From Okeania sp. SIO3I5 (GTDB lineage Bacteria > Cyanobacteriota > Cyanobacteriia > Cyanobacteriales > Microcoleaceae), in the NCBI RefSeq assembly GCF_010672085.1, contig NZ_JAAHHT010000041.1:1-59450 (forward strand): DNA of 59,450 nucleotides. Direction: 5' to 3'. The notes beneath the pieces are model-generated. The model did not search any database. It saw only the letters and a program-made list of their open reading frames with translations, and was not told where the DNA came from. Positions 18,425 through 28,069 of this stretch are shown one piece after another; the first letter of the stretch is position 1; every line of letters starts with the position of its first letter. Both the position numbers and the translations under genes were made by a program.

Positions 18425-21106
18425 ATGGTTTCCTCATCTGAGACGAAAATTAATCAAACGAATGACCTCGAACTAGAAGTATCATTATCTGAAACAATCA
18501 ATAATCAGACAACTTCTGTAGCACCTGTACATACTGCTACTGGCGTTTATGTCACCATCCATGGTCACTTCTATCAACCCCCCAGGGAAAACCCCTATCT
18601 AGACGCTATCGAACGTCAACCTAGTGCAGCTCCCTGCCATGACTGGAATGAGCGAATTTTACACGAGTGTTATCGCCCTAATGCTTTTGCCCGCGTCCTC
18701 AACGATCGAGGAGAATTGGTGGGGATCGCTAATAACTATGAATATCTGAGCTTCAATATCGGTCCAACCCTAATGAGTTGGTTGGAACGCCATGATATGG
18801 AAGTCTATCAAAAAATTATTGAGGCAGACCGCAAAAGTTGCCAACGACTTGATGGACATGGGAACGCAATCGCTCAGGCATACAACCACATCATTTTGCC
18901 CCTTGCTAACGAACGAGATAAATATACTCAAATTCGCTGGGGTAAAGAAGACTTCCGCTCCAGGTTTGGTCGGGACCCTGAAGGAATGTGGCTAGCAGAA
19001 ACAGCCGTAGACTATCCTACCCTAGAAGCATTAGTGGCAGAAGGAATTCGCTTCATCATTTTAGCCCCTTCCCAAGCCGAACGTTGTCGTCCATTCTCTA
19101 GTCCAGATAACCCAGATCCAGAATGGATCGAAGTAGGTGGCAATCAAATCGATCCCACCCGACCTTATCGTTGTTTCTTACGGCGTCACAATGACGACAA
19201 CTCCACAGAAACTCCATACATTGACATCTTTTTCTATGACGGTCCGATATCAAGAGATATGGGCTTTAATGATGTCCTCAATAGTTCTCATAACTTGGCC
19301 GGACGAATTGGCCAGGCCATACGGGGAGACGAAAGACCCTCCCAATTAATTGCTGTTGCCACTGATGGTGAAACATTTGGTCATCACAAAGGCGGTACAG
19401 AAAAATGCCTTGCTTATGCTTTCTCAGGAGAATTTCCTCAGCGCAATTGGACAGTAACTAACTTTGCTCATTACCTCAGTATTAATCCTCCGATTTGGGA
19501 AGTTGCATTAAAACCAGTAACAGCATGGAGTTGTTGTCATGGTGTTGACCGTTGGCAAGATGATTGTGGTTGCGGTGGTGGTGGCACTTGGCATCAAAAA
19601 TGGCGGAGACCATTAAGGGATTCACTTAATTGGCTACGGGATCAATTTGTTGACATTTACGAAGATTTTGGTCGTCACTTCTTCAAAGATGTTTGGGCAG
19701 CAAGAGATGAATACGTTCAAGTAATTCTAGATCGCTCTATTGAGAACATTAAAAACTTCTTTTCTCGGCATCAAAACCACGAACTTACAGAAGTAGAAAA
19801 AGTAGATGCTTTGCGTTTATTAGAAATGCAAAGACATTCTCTATTAATGTTTACAAGTTGTGGCTGGTTTTTTGATGAAATATCTCGACCAGAAGGTACT
19901 CAAATTCTGCGTTATGCTGCTAGAGCAATAGAATTAGCAGGTGATGTGGCCGGGGTACAATTAGAGAAAGAATTTGTCTCTCAACTAGCTTTTGCCCCCA
20001 GTAACGTAGATTTGTTCAAAACAGGAGATGAAGTTTATCGACAGTTAGTTGCTACAGCTCAAATTACTATGGAACAAGTAGCAGCTCACTATGCGATTAA
20101 TTCTTTATTTACTACTTATACTCGCGAACAACGAGTTTACTGCTACAACGCTAAACAACATGATTATCAAATGCGACGCATGGGTAATCTGAGTTTGGCA
20201 GTAGGTCAGCTACAATTAACTTCAGAAATTACACTCGAATGTAAGGAGTTTGTTTTTGCTGTACTGCACTTAGGAGGATGGGATTTCCATTGCTGTATTC
20301 AACCATTTGCAGGTCGTCGGGTTTATACGGAAATTCAAGAAAAGCTATTTGATGCTTTACAAGAGAGCAGTATTGCTAATGTAGTTATGAGTATGGCTGA
20401 ATTATTCGGCAAATCTTCATTTGGTCTAGGGGATCTGTTTGCAGAAGAACGTCAACGGATCATGGCTCTATTGAGTCAAGAAACTCTAAATCGCCTGGAT
20501 CAATTGTATACTCAGGTATACCGAGATAATTACAGCATAATGATGGCCTTCCGCCGAGATAATTTAGCTGTACCCCAGGAATTACAGGTAGCTGCTGAAG
20601 TGGCATTGGGTCATCGATTATTAACAAGTGTGCGGACTTTAGAGGCAGAAAGTACGGATGGAAAATTAAGTATTAGTCATTTAGCAGAGTTAGAAGCTCT
20701 TGCTAGTGAAGTCAGTCAGCAGCAATGTCGATTCCACAATATGGAAGTTAAGGAATCTTTAGAAAGGTTAATTGTGAGCTGCGTCAGGCACATTTTGTAT
20801 GATAATGAACCGGATAATTTGGAATTAGATATTCAGGGTTTAGAACGACTTGCCGAAGTAGGAAATAAATTAAATTTAGGTTTGTCATTAGTTGGTGCTC
20901 AGGAGGTTTATTTCCAATCTCTAGAAAGTCAAATTATACCTCTTTGTTTGGGTTGTATTCAAAAGCGAAATAATCCTCAGATGCAAGAAAATGTAGAAGA
21001 AATTGCAGGAGAAACTACTTGGGAACTACCTCAAATTCGCAAATTATTACAATTGGGTAAGAAATTAGCAATTGATGTTGACCAGTGGTTGAATCAGTTG
21101 TATTAA
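18425..21106 (+). CDS. Glycoside hydrolase family 57 protein with DUF3536
   Basis: An 893-residue cytoplasmic protein; ATG at 18425 with GGAG about 10 nt upstream. The N-terminal half is a GH57 (beta/alpha)7-barrel: TIHGHFYQPPRENPYLD (44-60, metal/substrate His), GMWLAETAVDYPTLEALV with the candidate nucleophile Glu at 192, and VATDGETFGHHKGG with the candidate acid/base Asp at 314. A cysteine-rich loop, CCHGVDRWQDDCGCGGGG (about 368-385), follows, then a long helical C-terminal half of the DUF3536 type. GH57 enzymes act on alpha-glucans (amylase, branching or transferase), so a role in glycogen metabolism is likely; exact specificity cannot be read. Monocistronic with a long 5' spacer. Intact. 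Confidence 0.9.
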   Translation: MVSSSETKINQTNDLELEVSLSETINNQTTSVAPVHTATGVYVTIHGHFYQPPRENPYLDAIERQPSAAPCHDWNERILHECYRPNAFARVLNDRGELVGIANNYEYLSFNIGPTLMSWLERHDMEVYQKIIEADRKSCQRLDGHGNAIAQAYNHIILPLANERDKYTQIRWGKEDFRSRFGRDPEGMWLAETAVDYPTLEALVAEGIRFIILAPSQAERCRPFSSPDNPDPEWIEVGGNQIDPTRPYRCFLRRHNDDNSTETPYIDIFFYDGPISRDMGFNDVLNSSHNLAGRIGQAIRGDERPSQLIAVATDGETFGHHKGGTEKCLAYAFSGEFPQRNWTVTNFAHYLSINPPIWEVALKPVTAWSCCHGVDRWQDDCGCGGGGTWHQKWRRPLRDSLNWLRDQFVDIYEDFGRHFFKDVWAARDEYVQVILDRSIENIKNFFSRHQNHELTEVEKVDALRLLEMQRHSLLMFTSCGWFFDEISRPEGTQILRYAARAIELAGDVAGVQLEKEFVSQLAFAPSNVDLFKTGDEVYRQLVATAQITMEQVAAHYAINSLFTTYTREQRVYCYNAKQHDYQMRRMGNLSLAVGQLQLTSEITLECKEFVFAVLHLGGWDFHCCIQPFAGRRVYTEIQEKLFDALQESSIANVVMSMAELFGKSSFGLGDLFAEERQRIMALLSQETLNRLDQLYTQVYRDNYSIMMAFRRDNLAVPQELQVAAEVALGHRLLTSVRTLEAESTDGKLSISHLAELEALASEVSQQQCRFHNMEVKESLERLIVSCVRHILYDNEPDNLELDIQGLERLAEVGNKLNLGLSLVGAQEVYFQSLESQIIPLCLGCIQKRNNPQMQENVEEIAGETTWELPQIRKLLQLGKKLAIDVDQWLNQLY

Positions 21107-21182
21107 AGCAGCACTAAGTGATCGGTACTCATTAGAAGTATTGAAAATATATAGTGAGTATTGAAACAGTGAAGTGATGACT

Positions 21183-21216
21183 AATCTGTGTGTTGAAGTA
21201 ATTCAGCACACAGATT
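21183..21216 (+). terminator. Hairpin after the GH57 gene
   Basis: The arms AATCTGTGTG (21183-21192) and CACACAGATT (21207-21216) pair perfectly 77 bp after the stop codon. No strong T-run follows, so termination is likely rather than certain. Confidence 0.45.
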
Positions 21217-21412
21217 CTCCATGATTTTCAGCAATTAAGTATTGGTTATGATAATATATTCTTGAAATGCTTCAATTAATATCAAAAATGGAGGTTGTCT
21301 TACAAAGCTAGCGGTGGAAAAAAAGCCGCATAATGTCCTGTTTTAAGCAGACTGACTATGTATATTGTCACGTTATGACACTTTGTATCAGTTTTGTCGT
21401 GGAGTGTAAATT

Positions 21413-22819
21413 ATGAATGGAAAAAATTTAATTCCTCAAAGTGGTCTTAATTTAATTAAGAAATTTGAGGGGTATCACCAAAAACTTTCTGATGGCCGAG
21501 CAAAAGCGTATCCAGATCCAATTTATGGATGGGAAGTTGCTACAATTGGGTATGGAACTACTAAATATCCTAATGGTAGTAAAATTAGAAAAAATGATAT
21601 TATTACTCATGCTGAAGCAGAGAAATATTTAGCGTGGGAAGTTGAAGAAGTCTGTAAACCTGCCTTAGAAAGAATCCCTACTTGGTCTCAAATGAATAAA
21701 AATCAACAGGGGGCACTTTATAGTTTTGCCTATAACTTAGGTGCAAATTTTTATGGTGGAGCTAATTTTCAGTCTATTACGAAGGTTTGCGACAGTGTTT
21801 CAAGGTGGGACGATGAAAATTGGGTAACAAAGCAATTTGAAAAATATCGAAACCCTGGTTCTGCTGCTGAAGAGGGTTTACGCAGACGCAGACGTGCTGA
21901 AGCTAAACTATTCTGTAAGCTCATAAAAAATGCTGAGTTTCGTCAAGATACACAAAATACAACGGAGGAAAAAATGGAAGTTACTACTGTAGGTTTTACC
22001 AGTTCAACGTGGTTAAAATCCAAACCTATACAATCTTCAGAATTATGGGATAATCAGAAAATATTTGTCAAACAAGAAGACAAAATCAAAGTAACACAAA
22101 TATTGCCAGATGGTCAACAACATACTTTACTGACGTTAGAACATCCAAGATTAGCAGTTGATGGCAAAACCTATCTGGAAAAAGTTTATGCTTATACACC
22201 TCACCTAAAATTGAAACAACCAAAAAATGAGCGGGTGAAAAAGCTAGACGTACCTTATTTTTCTCAATTAGATAACGACAGGCATTTTTTTGGTGCAGGA
22301 AGTCGCCAGTGCAATTTGACTTCTTGTGCTATGTTCTTAGCAGCTTTAAAACCATCGTTAAAAGAAGAATCAAAGATTAAGAACTACAAAGAGTTTGAAA
22401 GTTTTTATGGAGAAACATTAGTAAAATATGGCGATACCACAGACCATGAGGCACACACTCAAGCGTTAAAAGATTTCGGGGTAGAAACTTATTTTTCTTA
22501 TACACTCTCTCATGCGGATTTAATGCTTTGTCTAAAAGCTGGATATCCAGTAGTTTTAGGAGTAGCTTATAAGAGTAGCGGACACATGATTGTAGCAACA
22601 GGATTTGATTTGAATAAAGAGCAAATTTTTATGCACGATCCTTATGGTATTAGGTATGGTGCTTCTAATAATTATGACATAGGTGCTAATGGTGTATACG
22701 ATCCTTATAGTTTTGGCACTTTGGAGCAAATATGGCTTGATATGGGTGCTGAAGCAGGATGGGGCAGAATTCCTGTTTCTGTAGATAACAAAAAGACTGG
22801 TTTACCTTACAACCTTTAA
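21413..22819 (+). CDS. GH24 lysozyme fused to a C39-like cysteine peptidase
   Basis: 468 residues; ATG at 21413 behind a good GTGGAG ribosome site. Residues 5-170 are a T4-lysozyme-type muramidase: LIKKFEGYH with the catalytic Glu19, then the beta-hairpin EVATIGYGTT, and the helical AYNLGAN region. Residues 185-270 form a beta-rich linker (GFTSSTWLKSKPIQ ... YLEKVYAYTPHLKL), possibly SH3-like. Residues 278-455 resemble the C39_2 peptidase-like fold: PYFSQLDN, candidate nucleophile Cys300 in RQCNLTSCAMF, His391 in SGHMIVATGFD and Asp409 in HDPYG. There is no signal peptide, as in phage endolysins that need a holin. It could be prophage-derived or a secreted or lysis effector; no phage genes are next to it. 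Confidence 0.82.
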   Translation: MNGKNLIPQSGLNLIKKFEGYHQKLSDGRAKAYPDPIYGWEVATIGYGTTKYPNGSKIRKNDIITHAEAEKYLAWEVEEVCKPALERIPTWSQMNKNQQGALYSFAYNLGANFYGGANFQSITKVCDSVSRWDDENWVTKQFEKYRNPGSAAEEGLRRRRRAEAKLFCKLIKNAEFRQDTQNTTEEKMEVTTVGFTSSTWLKSKPIQSSELWDNQKIFVKQEDKIKVTQILPDGQQHTLLTLEHPRLAVDGKTYLEKVYAYTPHLKLKQPKNERVKKLDVPYFSQLDNDRHFFGAGSRQCNLTSCAMFLAALKPSLKEESKIKNYKEFESFYGETLVKYGDTTDHEAHTQALKDFGVETYFSYTLSHADLMLCLKAGYPVVLGVAYKSSGHMIVATGFDLNKEQIFMHDPYGIRYGASNNYDIGANGVYDPYSFGTLEQIWLDMGAEAGWGRIPVSVDNKKTGLPYNL

Positions 22820-22979
22820 AAATAAGGGATTGCTGAAATAAGGTATGAAATTCGTATCAGAGTAAGATTGATAGTAAGGAAAAAAGCTATGCGTGACTAC
22901 TGACTATTGTACTGGCGATTCGCTTTTCGCCCCTACTAAAAATTATACAATCATTCAGCAACGCCAAAAATAATATAAT

Positions 22980-23072
22980 CAGGACTTACCCAAATTCTTA
23001 GACAATACGCTATCTGTAGAGGGCGAATGCCATTCGCGCCTACGAGATATGGCGCTTGGTGCGTAAGTCCTG
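22980..23072. mobile_element. Family A inverted-repeat element, copy 2 (93 bp)
   Basis: CAGGACTTACC and GCGTAAGTCCTG form the inverted ends, with ATAAT on both sides (22975-22979 and 23073-23077), a 5-bp duplication. The central GGGCGAATGCCATTCGC palindrome is present. The surrounding 22820-23235 spacer contains no gene. Confidence 0.78.
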
Positions 23073-23235
23073 ATAATATTAGCCTACTGAAGCAATAAAT
23101 AATTGGTAGTGCTGTTCGCGTAATGGGAGATGAGGTAATGCGGTGTATTGGAGTATTTTTCAACCTTAGAGCAGCATTATAATGTACTACCACCCAAAAT
23201 AATTATTGAGCTATTACTGTTTGTTCTGTCTGAAA

Positions 23236-23277
23236 GAAAAATTATCCACCTGAAAACGGAGGTGGATAATTTTTTTT
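23236..23277. terminator. Bidirectional intrinsic terminator
   Basis: AAAAATTATCCACCT pairs with AGGTGGATAATTTTT around GAAAACGG-type loop bases and is followed by a T-run on the plus strand and an A/T-run giving T residues on the minus strand. It can end the minus-strand gene at 23322 and plus-strand transcripts from the lysozyme gene. Confidence 0.85.
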
Positions 23278-23321
23278 ATTTATGGTTTGATGAAAACTAA
23301 GATACTACCAAGTATTCTTTT

Positions 23322-23609
23322 CTAATACTTCAACAAAGGAAATTGGAAGATCATCAAAGATACTACCAAAAGTAGAACAATGCTCCAAGGAGCAAAAACA
23401 AAGCTCAAAAATAGACATATTAATGCTATCCCTGCTGTTACTACTTTGACAATTTCTTCAGTAGTATTGGCATACATATAAATAGCCAAGAAAGAGATGA
23501 TGAGACTCATCAATGAAGTTGGAATCATTACAACTACCTCAAATAATGCAGTAGTACGTTCCTTCGGGATAGACGGTTTAATGAAACTTACCCAAACGAA
23601 ATCTAACAA
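23322..23609 (-). CDS. Small membrane protein, function unknown
   Basis: Up to 95 residues with three hydrophobic stretches: MIPTSLMSLIISFLAIYMY, VVTAGIALICLFLSFVF and SIVLLLVVSLMIFQF. The longest frame starts at a TTG (23609); the first ATG would give a 68-residue protein beginning MIPTSLMSL, which is already a full membrane protein. A strong terminator lies 45 bp after its stop, which supports it as a real transcription unit. No family recognised. Confidence 0.5.
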   Translation of the reverse strand: MLDFVWVSFIKPSIPKERTTALFEVVVMIPTSLMSLIISFLAIYMYANTTEEIVKVVTAGIALICLFLSFVFAPWSIVLLLVVSLMIFQFPLLKY

Positions 23610-23832
23610 GGCTTAAGGTTTCTCTATAACCTTGTTGGATGGAGATATTTAGATAGGTTTTTATTTTTAGCTAATGTTTCTATCCCTACTTCCGTCTTTC
23701 TCAAGCTTTTGGTTAATTAGCCTTTATGCTATGGGAAAGATGAACGGTGGACTTTGTTATCTTGTCTAGTATAACTTTTTGTTGAATTGTTGTCAATCAA
23801 AATAAATACAAGGCCTCTCCCAAAAAAAGGGA

Positions 23833-23965
23833 GTAGGGAGTAGGGGAGTGGGGGTGTGGGGGTGTGGGGGTGTGGGGGTATTGGATAATATAAGTACCCA
23901 TTTGGGATTTATGATCGGGAGTGTGGGGAATGTGGGGGGTGTGGGGAGATGTGGTATTGGAGGTA
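23833..23965. repeat. G-rich microsatellite block
   Basis: Octamer GTGGGGGT repeats (about 23847-23878) and further TGGGGA-type repeats (about 23918-23952) on the plus strand. Frames reading through it (Pro/His/Thr-rich) are artefacts. The strand has enough G-runs to form quadruplexes in principle. Confidence 0.7.
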
Positions 23966-24002
23966 TTCGAGGTGTATGATATCAAATCCGCTTAAACAGT
24001 TA

Positions 24003-24127
24003 TATCATGTCCGGTTGAATACTTATAAATAAAAATGGAGGAGTCAGGAGACAGGAGACAGGAGACAGGAGAAAAGAATGTACCAGGAGAAAGAAATGGT
24101 TTTATCACTAATTATCCGGACATGGTA
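24003..24127. mobile_element. Family D inverted-repeat element, copy 1
   Basis: Begins TATCATGTCCGGTTGAATA and ends ATCCGGACATGGTA; the interior holds an AGGAGAC heptamer array. Copies at 41050-41212 and 56557-56769 share the ends TATCATGTCCGG/CCGGACATGATA, consistent with TA target duplication. Non-coding. The remaining spacer to 24608 holds a HIP-like GC-rich palindrome near 24190 and no gene. Confidence 0.65.
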
Positions 24128-24562
24128 TTATAGATTGCTTAAGTCTCTAGGAATCAGGAGGTAGGGACGTATTGCTGACGCTTTCGCTCCGCGTTAGCGG
24201 AGCGACATGTAACGCATTAATGCTCAAGCAACGTCCGTACAGGAGTCAGGAGGAGAAAGAATCATAAAGATGAACGTAGTTATGAAGATATGAGATTTTT
24301 TTTATGTCCAATTAAAAGGATTTGATATGAGAGTATTTTTTAACCTTTTTCTCCTATTGGGACTTACACAAAATAAACGCAGAAAATAGGCTCAAATATA
24401 GATGGGCAGAGGTTTTTAGGTCAAAAATGCATAAATCCGTAGGTCATCACGGGTTCTAGCCATTTTTTAGGCTTCGACGTAATTCCCTTGTCTAGACTGA
24501 CTTTGAAGCATTTTTCCTACCCAAAAATGTCTAAGTACCACTATTAGACATCTCCAATAATA

Positions 24563-24582
24563 CCTCGCCCGATCGGGCGAGG
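24563..24582 (-). terminator. GC-rich palindrome after pilB-like gene
   Basis: CCTCGCCCGATCGGGCGAGG is a perfect palindrome 27 bp beyond the stop of the minus-strand ATPase gene. It is followed on that strand by TATTATT, a weak T-tract. It is next to a family C terminal repeat (TTAGACATCTCCAA, 24545), so it may equally be transposon-derived. Confidence 0.45.
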
Positions 24583-24608
24583 TTTACAGCAGTTTTCATT
24601 TCGGTAGA

Positions 24609-26381
24609 CTACAGTAGGGACGAAGAGCGAACCACATTCTGAGAAGAAAAAGCACTTCGCGGTAAAACACGCTGCACTTCTTGTACTGTAGTTATCCCTT
24701 GAGTCACCTTTTCAATAGCAGCATTTCGGAAGGAGACAAAACCATTTTGCTTCAAATAACGCTGCAACTGAGTCATAGTACCTTCATAAATCAACTCTCG
24801 AACAGTATCGTCTACATCCAATAATTCTACAATTGCTTCTCGACCAGAATAACCAGAATTGAAACAATTAGAACAACCACGACCGACACGCCATTTCCCC
24901 TGAATTTCATGTTTGATACTCGGAGTAACAGCAGTCATAGTTTGCACGCCATTACCATTATTAAAGGCAGAAGCATAAGCAGATAGACTATTGCTAACGG
25001 CTAAACTCATAGTGGGTAATATTTGTGGCTGTTCTAAACCAAATATTTGCAACTCTTCTTGTGTGGGAATATGAACTTCTCCACAATGGGGACAGATTTT
25101 CCGCACTAACCTTTGTGCCACAATACCCAACAGCGCATCACTCATCAAAGCTGGGTCAGGACCAATATCCTTTAAGCGAGGAATAGCACCTATGGCATCA
25201 TTAGTATGTAGAGTCGTCAATACTAAGTGACCAGTCAATGCAGCGCGGACTGCTGTATCTGCTGTTTCGCGATCGCGTATTTCACCCATCATAATAATAT
25301 CGGGGTCTTGACGCAAAATTGCTCGTAAACCTGTAGCAAAAGTCATTCCAGCGCGTTCATTTACCTGAGTTTGAGTAATTCCTGGCAATACATATTCTAC
25401 CGGATCTTCAACAGTAACTACATTAACGTTTTCTGTTGCAACTGATAATAAACTGGTGTATAGGGTACTTGTTTTCCCAGACCCAGTTGGACCTGTAAAA
25501 ATAATCATTCCCTGTGGTTGACGCAACCAGCTTTGGTATAAACTCAAACTGCGCCCAGAAAATCCTAAATCCTTCAAACTAGAAAAAGGATTTTTGGAAG
25601 TCAGTAACCTAATCACAACTTTTTCCCCACCAACACAGGGAAGGGTGCTTACCCGTAGATCTAGTCCGACATTAGAATCATCATCTTCTGCATATTGCTC
25701 GCTCATCCGTCCATCTTGAGGACATCTACTTTCGGCGATATCCATATCACACATCACTTTAATGGCAACTACTACTCGGCGACCAATATCTGCTGGTAGG
25801 GTAGTAATATTTCTGAGGATGCCATCAATACGGTAGCGGACTCGCAAACCATCCCCAGTTGGTTCCAGATGAATGTCACTAGCACGGTTACGCAGAGCGC
25901 CGGAAATAATTGTTTTAATCCGACCAATTTGGTCTGCTGCTTGGGAAAGATATAATTCTGTGGTGGCACAGACATCTTCTTCTTCTAATTCTCCGGTTAA
26001 AGGGTTAATTAATTTTTGGCTACAGATAGACTTGGGGTCGATTTTTTCTCTATGATACCAAGCACTATAGCTTTTTTCGGCAATGGGAATAATTTTGATC
26101 TCAGAAAATGTGCGATCGCGCATTTTTTTGAGGTCGTCAGCACATATATCTACAGGAGAGGCCAAATAGTAGCAGTTTTGCCACAGCAGTAGGGGAATAA
26201 TTGGGGGCAAATCTTTTTGATCTGGAAATTCTCTAAAGAAGCGATATGCTACTTCTTTATCAAGTAATTTTAGGTTTAAAATTCCCCGTCGATCGACTAA
26301 ATTTTCTAATGCTTCTTGGCAAGTAATTTCATTATTTCTTAATAGTTGCCAAGCCGATAGAACAGAAGTTGATGTACTCAT
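24609..26381 (-). CDS. pilB: Type IV pilus/type II secretion assembly ATPase (PilB/GspE family)
   Basis: 590 residues, ATG at 26381. The motor domain is complete: N2 element RASDIHLEPTGDGLRVRYRIDG (about 165-186), Walker A GPTGSGKTS, Asp box VEDPVEY, Walker B DIIMMGEIRDRETADTA with catalytic Glu, and the His box TTLHTNDA. The C-terminal zinc site uses ICPHCG and GCSNCFNSGYSGR, the tetracysteine pattern of extension ATPases rather than PilT. It powers pilus extension at the inner membrane and serves motility and DNA uptake in cyanobacteria. It is shorter than the main cyanobacterial PilB (about 670) and has no pilT/pilC neighbours, so it is probably a secondary paralogue. Intact; the symbol denotes family, not orthology. 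Confidence 0.88.
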   Translation of the reverse strand: MSTSTSVLSAWQLLRNNEITCQEALENLVDRRGILNLKLLDKEVAYRFFREFPDQKDLPPIIPLLLWQNCYYLASPVDICADDLKKMRDRTFSEIKIIPIAEKSYSAWYHREKIDPKSICSQKLINPLTGELEEEDVCATTELYLSQAADQIGRIKTIISGALRNRASDIHLEPTGDGLRVRYRIDGILRNITTLPADIGRRVVVAIKVMCDMDIAESRCPQDGRMSEQYAEDDDSNVGLDLRVSTLPCVGGEKVVIRLLTSKNPFSSLKDLGFSGRSLSLYQSWLRQPQGMIIFTGPTGSGKTSTLYTSLLSVATENVNVVTVEDPVEYVLPGITQTQVNERAGMTFATGLRAILRQDPDIIMMGEIRDRETADTAVRAALTGHLVLTTLHTNDAIGAIPRLKDIGPDPALMSDALLGIVAQRLVRKICPHCGEVHIPTQEELQIFGLEQPQILPTMSLAVSNSLSAYASAFNNGNGVQTMTAVTPSIKHEIQGKWRVGRGCSNCFNSGYSGREAIVELLDVDDTVRELIYEGTMTQLQRYLKQNGFVSFRNAAIEKVTQGITTVQEVQRVLPRSAFSSQNVVRSSSLL

Positions 26382-26840
26382 AGCGATAATTAATCAGAAA
26401 AGGTTTTTAATAATATTAATATTGCATAGAGGAGAGAATATTTTTTGTTCCTCTTTAACTTATGAGATTAACACTTTTGTGATTATCTTAAAACCCATTT
26501 ATATTTTTGGTCTTGTATAGCAGTCTTCAGCAGGGTTTTGTAGAAAATATCTGGGAAAAAGGCAATAGAGAAACAGGGAACCAGGAAGCTAAAAAATTTT
26601 ATAAATTTGTCATAATAATTTAATAATTCTGTTTTTAACAGGGAGTAGTTGCGATCGATAGGAATGGGAACAATTAGTGTTTGGAGTGAATATTTATAAT
26701 TTTTAGTTAGATTATGCAGCACTAAATTTCTGTATTTAGCTATACAAATTATTTGTTGTTTTAGCTCGGAATAAATGGTGTATAATAATAGCTTCTAAAG
26801 TTGCCTTGTGTACCTTGCATTTTCAAATATTGTTCTTACT
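26382..26840. other. Intergenic region, no gene seen
   Basis: An AT-rich spacer. A 79-codon minus frame (26483-26722) has no recognisable features and no clear ribosome site, so it is not called. Confidence 0.4.
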
Positions 26841-27047
26841 CAGGACTTATGCAAAATATCAAATCATACACTATCTGTAGTGGCGAGTCGCGACTCGCCA
26901 CTACAAGATAGCGGTGCGACCCCGCGACGACGTTTCGCGGTGCGACCCCGCGACGACGATAGTCGCAAGGGAATGCGCACCAAGAGAGGGAATGCTGGCC
27001 AAGAGAGGGAACGCGCACCAAGAGATGGTGGTTGTGCGTAAATCCTG
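26841..27047. mobile_element. Family A element, copy 3, internally expanded (207 bp)
   Basis: The ends CAGGACTTATGCA and TGCGTAAATCCTG are flanked by TTACT and TTAGT (one mismatch from a 5-bp duplication). The central palindrome has changed to GGCGAGTCGCGACTCGCC. To its right, the strings GGTGCGACCCCGCGACGACG (twice) and CCAAGAGAGGGAA (repeated) have expanded the element to twice the normal size. Confidence 0.65.
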
Positions 27048-27195
27048 TTAGTTTTAAAAGGGGGTTTAACGAAGTCAGAAGTCAGAAGTTGTTTTTGTCA
27101 CGGGGATTAGAGCAACGCTCCAAAAACGTTTCGCCGATCAAGGGGGGGTTGCACGACCCAATTATTTTAATAAAAGTGGATTTATAACTATTTCA

Positions 27196-27297
27196 GGACT
27201 AAAGCGATATGAACCCAGAAACCCGGTTTCTCGTAGACATCTATTGCTCAAAACAACGATTTATCGTAGAAACCGGGTTTCGCGTGCGTAAGTCCTA
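27196..27297. repeat. Family A-like element with AGAAACCCGGTTTCT core
   Basis: Starts CAGGACTAAAGCG and ends GCGTAAGTCCT; the core has two inverted AGAAACCCGGTTTCT / GAAACCGGGTTTC blocks separated by about 35 bp. A copy of the core and right end occurs at 58176-58268 (ending CCTAAGTCCTGAC). Confidence 0.55.
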
Positions 27298-27366
27298 TAT
27301 TTATTCAGACAGAACATCGCAACTTTTATACTGATTAGATACAAAGAGGTGACTGGCGATCGCTCC

Positions 27367-27469
27367 TACAGCGCTTTTCAAATTGATGACCTAACATCAC
27401 AACCAAAACCCAGTAGGGACGTTCCATGGAACATCCCTACTGTGGTCTACTCAACTGAAAAGCACTGTA
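27367..27469. mobile_element. Family E inverted-repeat element, copy 1
   Basis: TACAGCGCTTTTCA and TGAAAAGCACTGTA are inverted ends; the centre holds a GTAGGGACGTTCC / GGAACATCCCTAC palindrome. A second copy, with a different central palindrome, is at 41653-41758. A frame running through it (27349-27666) is not considered a gene. Confidence 0.6.
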
Positions 27470-27631
27470 ATATTACAGCAATGCATGAGGATGGTGAGGT
27501 ACAGTTGAAGATTAATCTCTATCTTTGCAGTTCAGGATTCTTATCTTTAACAACCTGGAAGGTTGTGTTACCAAACACTTCCCACACCTCCCACACTCCC
27601 CACACCTCCCACACCTCCCAACACTCTTTAT

Positions 27632-28069
27632 CTAATCCCTCAACTCCTTTAACAGCTCATCAGTAAAGGGATTTTTCCCTGCCTGGAGCGCTTTGATCCA
27701 TTCTTGTCGTTGCACTTTATTCTGCTTATTGCTCGTCCATTCTACAAATACCTGAAAATCTGGAATTGCCCCTTTAATATCCCCAGTTAATGCCCTAGCA
27801 AGTCCGCGACTGTCAAAAATAGAGCCATCTTTAGGGGCAAGAGCAACTCCTTTTTCACAGGCAAACATCACATCAGCAGCTTGTTTATAAAGACTGCCAT
27901 ACCAACAAAGTATATCCCAACTGCCAGGACTAATTTGATAGGGGTCGATTTTTTCTGCTTCTTGGTAGAAAGCGATCGCTTCCTTGACTTTACCGTACGA
28001 AAAAAACTGTAGAAAATTGTAACAGCTTTTATCTTGATATTGGATTAACCAATACAGGCTGTACGGCAC
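27632..28069 (-). pseudogene. TPR partner protein, 5' end replaced by an IS insertion
   Basis: The 145-codon frame is a close paralogue of the protein at 34750-35160 from GKVKEAIAFYQEAEKIDP onward (shared ACEKGVALAPKDG-like TPR helix, RGLARALTGDIKGAI, RQEWIKALQAGKNPFT, LLKELRD end). The first about 20 residues (MPYSLYWLIQYQDKSCYNF) are encoded by IS200/IS605 DNA and match nothing in the paralogue. The missing start of the TPR gene (TELLNKGRKFVKED) lies 1.3 kb away, fused to the end of the large STAND gene at 29330. So the gene was split by tnpB. Whether the residual frame is still made is unknown. Confidence 0.75.

Noticed and set aside
21413-22819. Prophage remnant around the lysozyme gene
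   Set aside because: No capsid, tail, holin, integrase or attachment site is visible nearby.
26483-26722. 79-codon minus-strand frame
   Set aside because: AT-rich spacer, no family resemblance, no clear ribosome site and no conserved neighbour.
27349-27666. 105-codon plus-strand frame
   Set aside because: It reads through a family E element and a CCACACCTCC microsatellite; composition is not protein-like.
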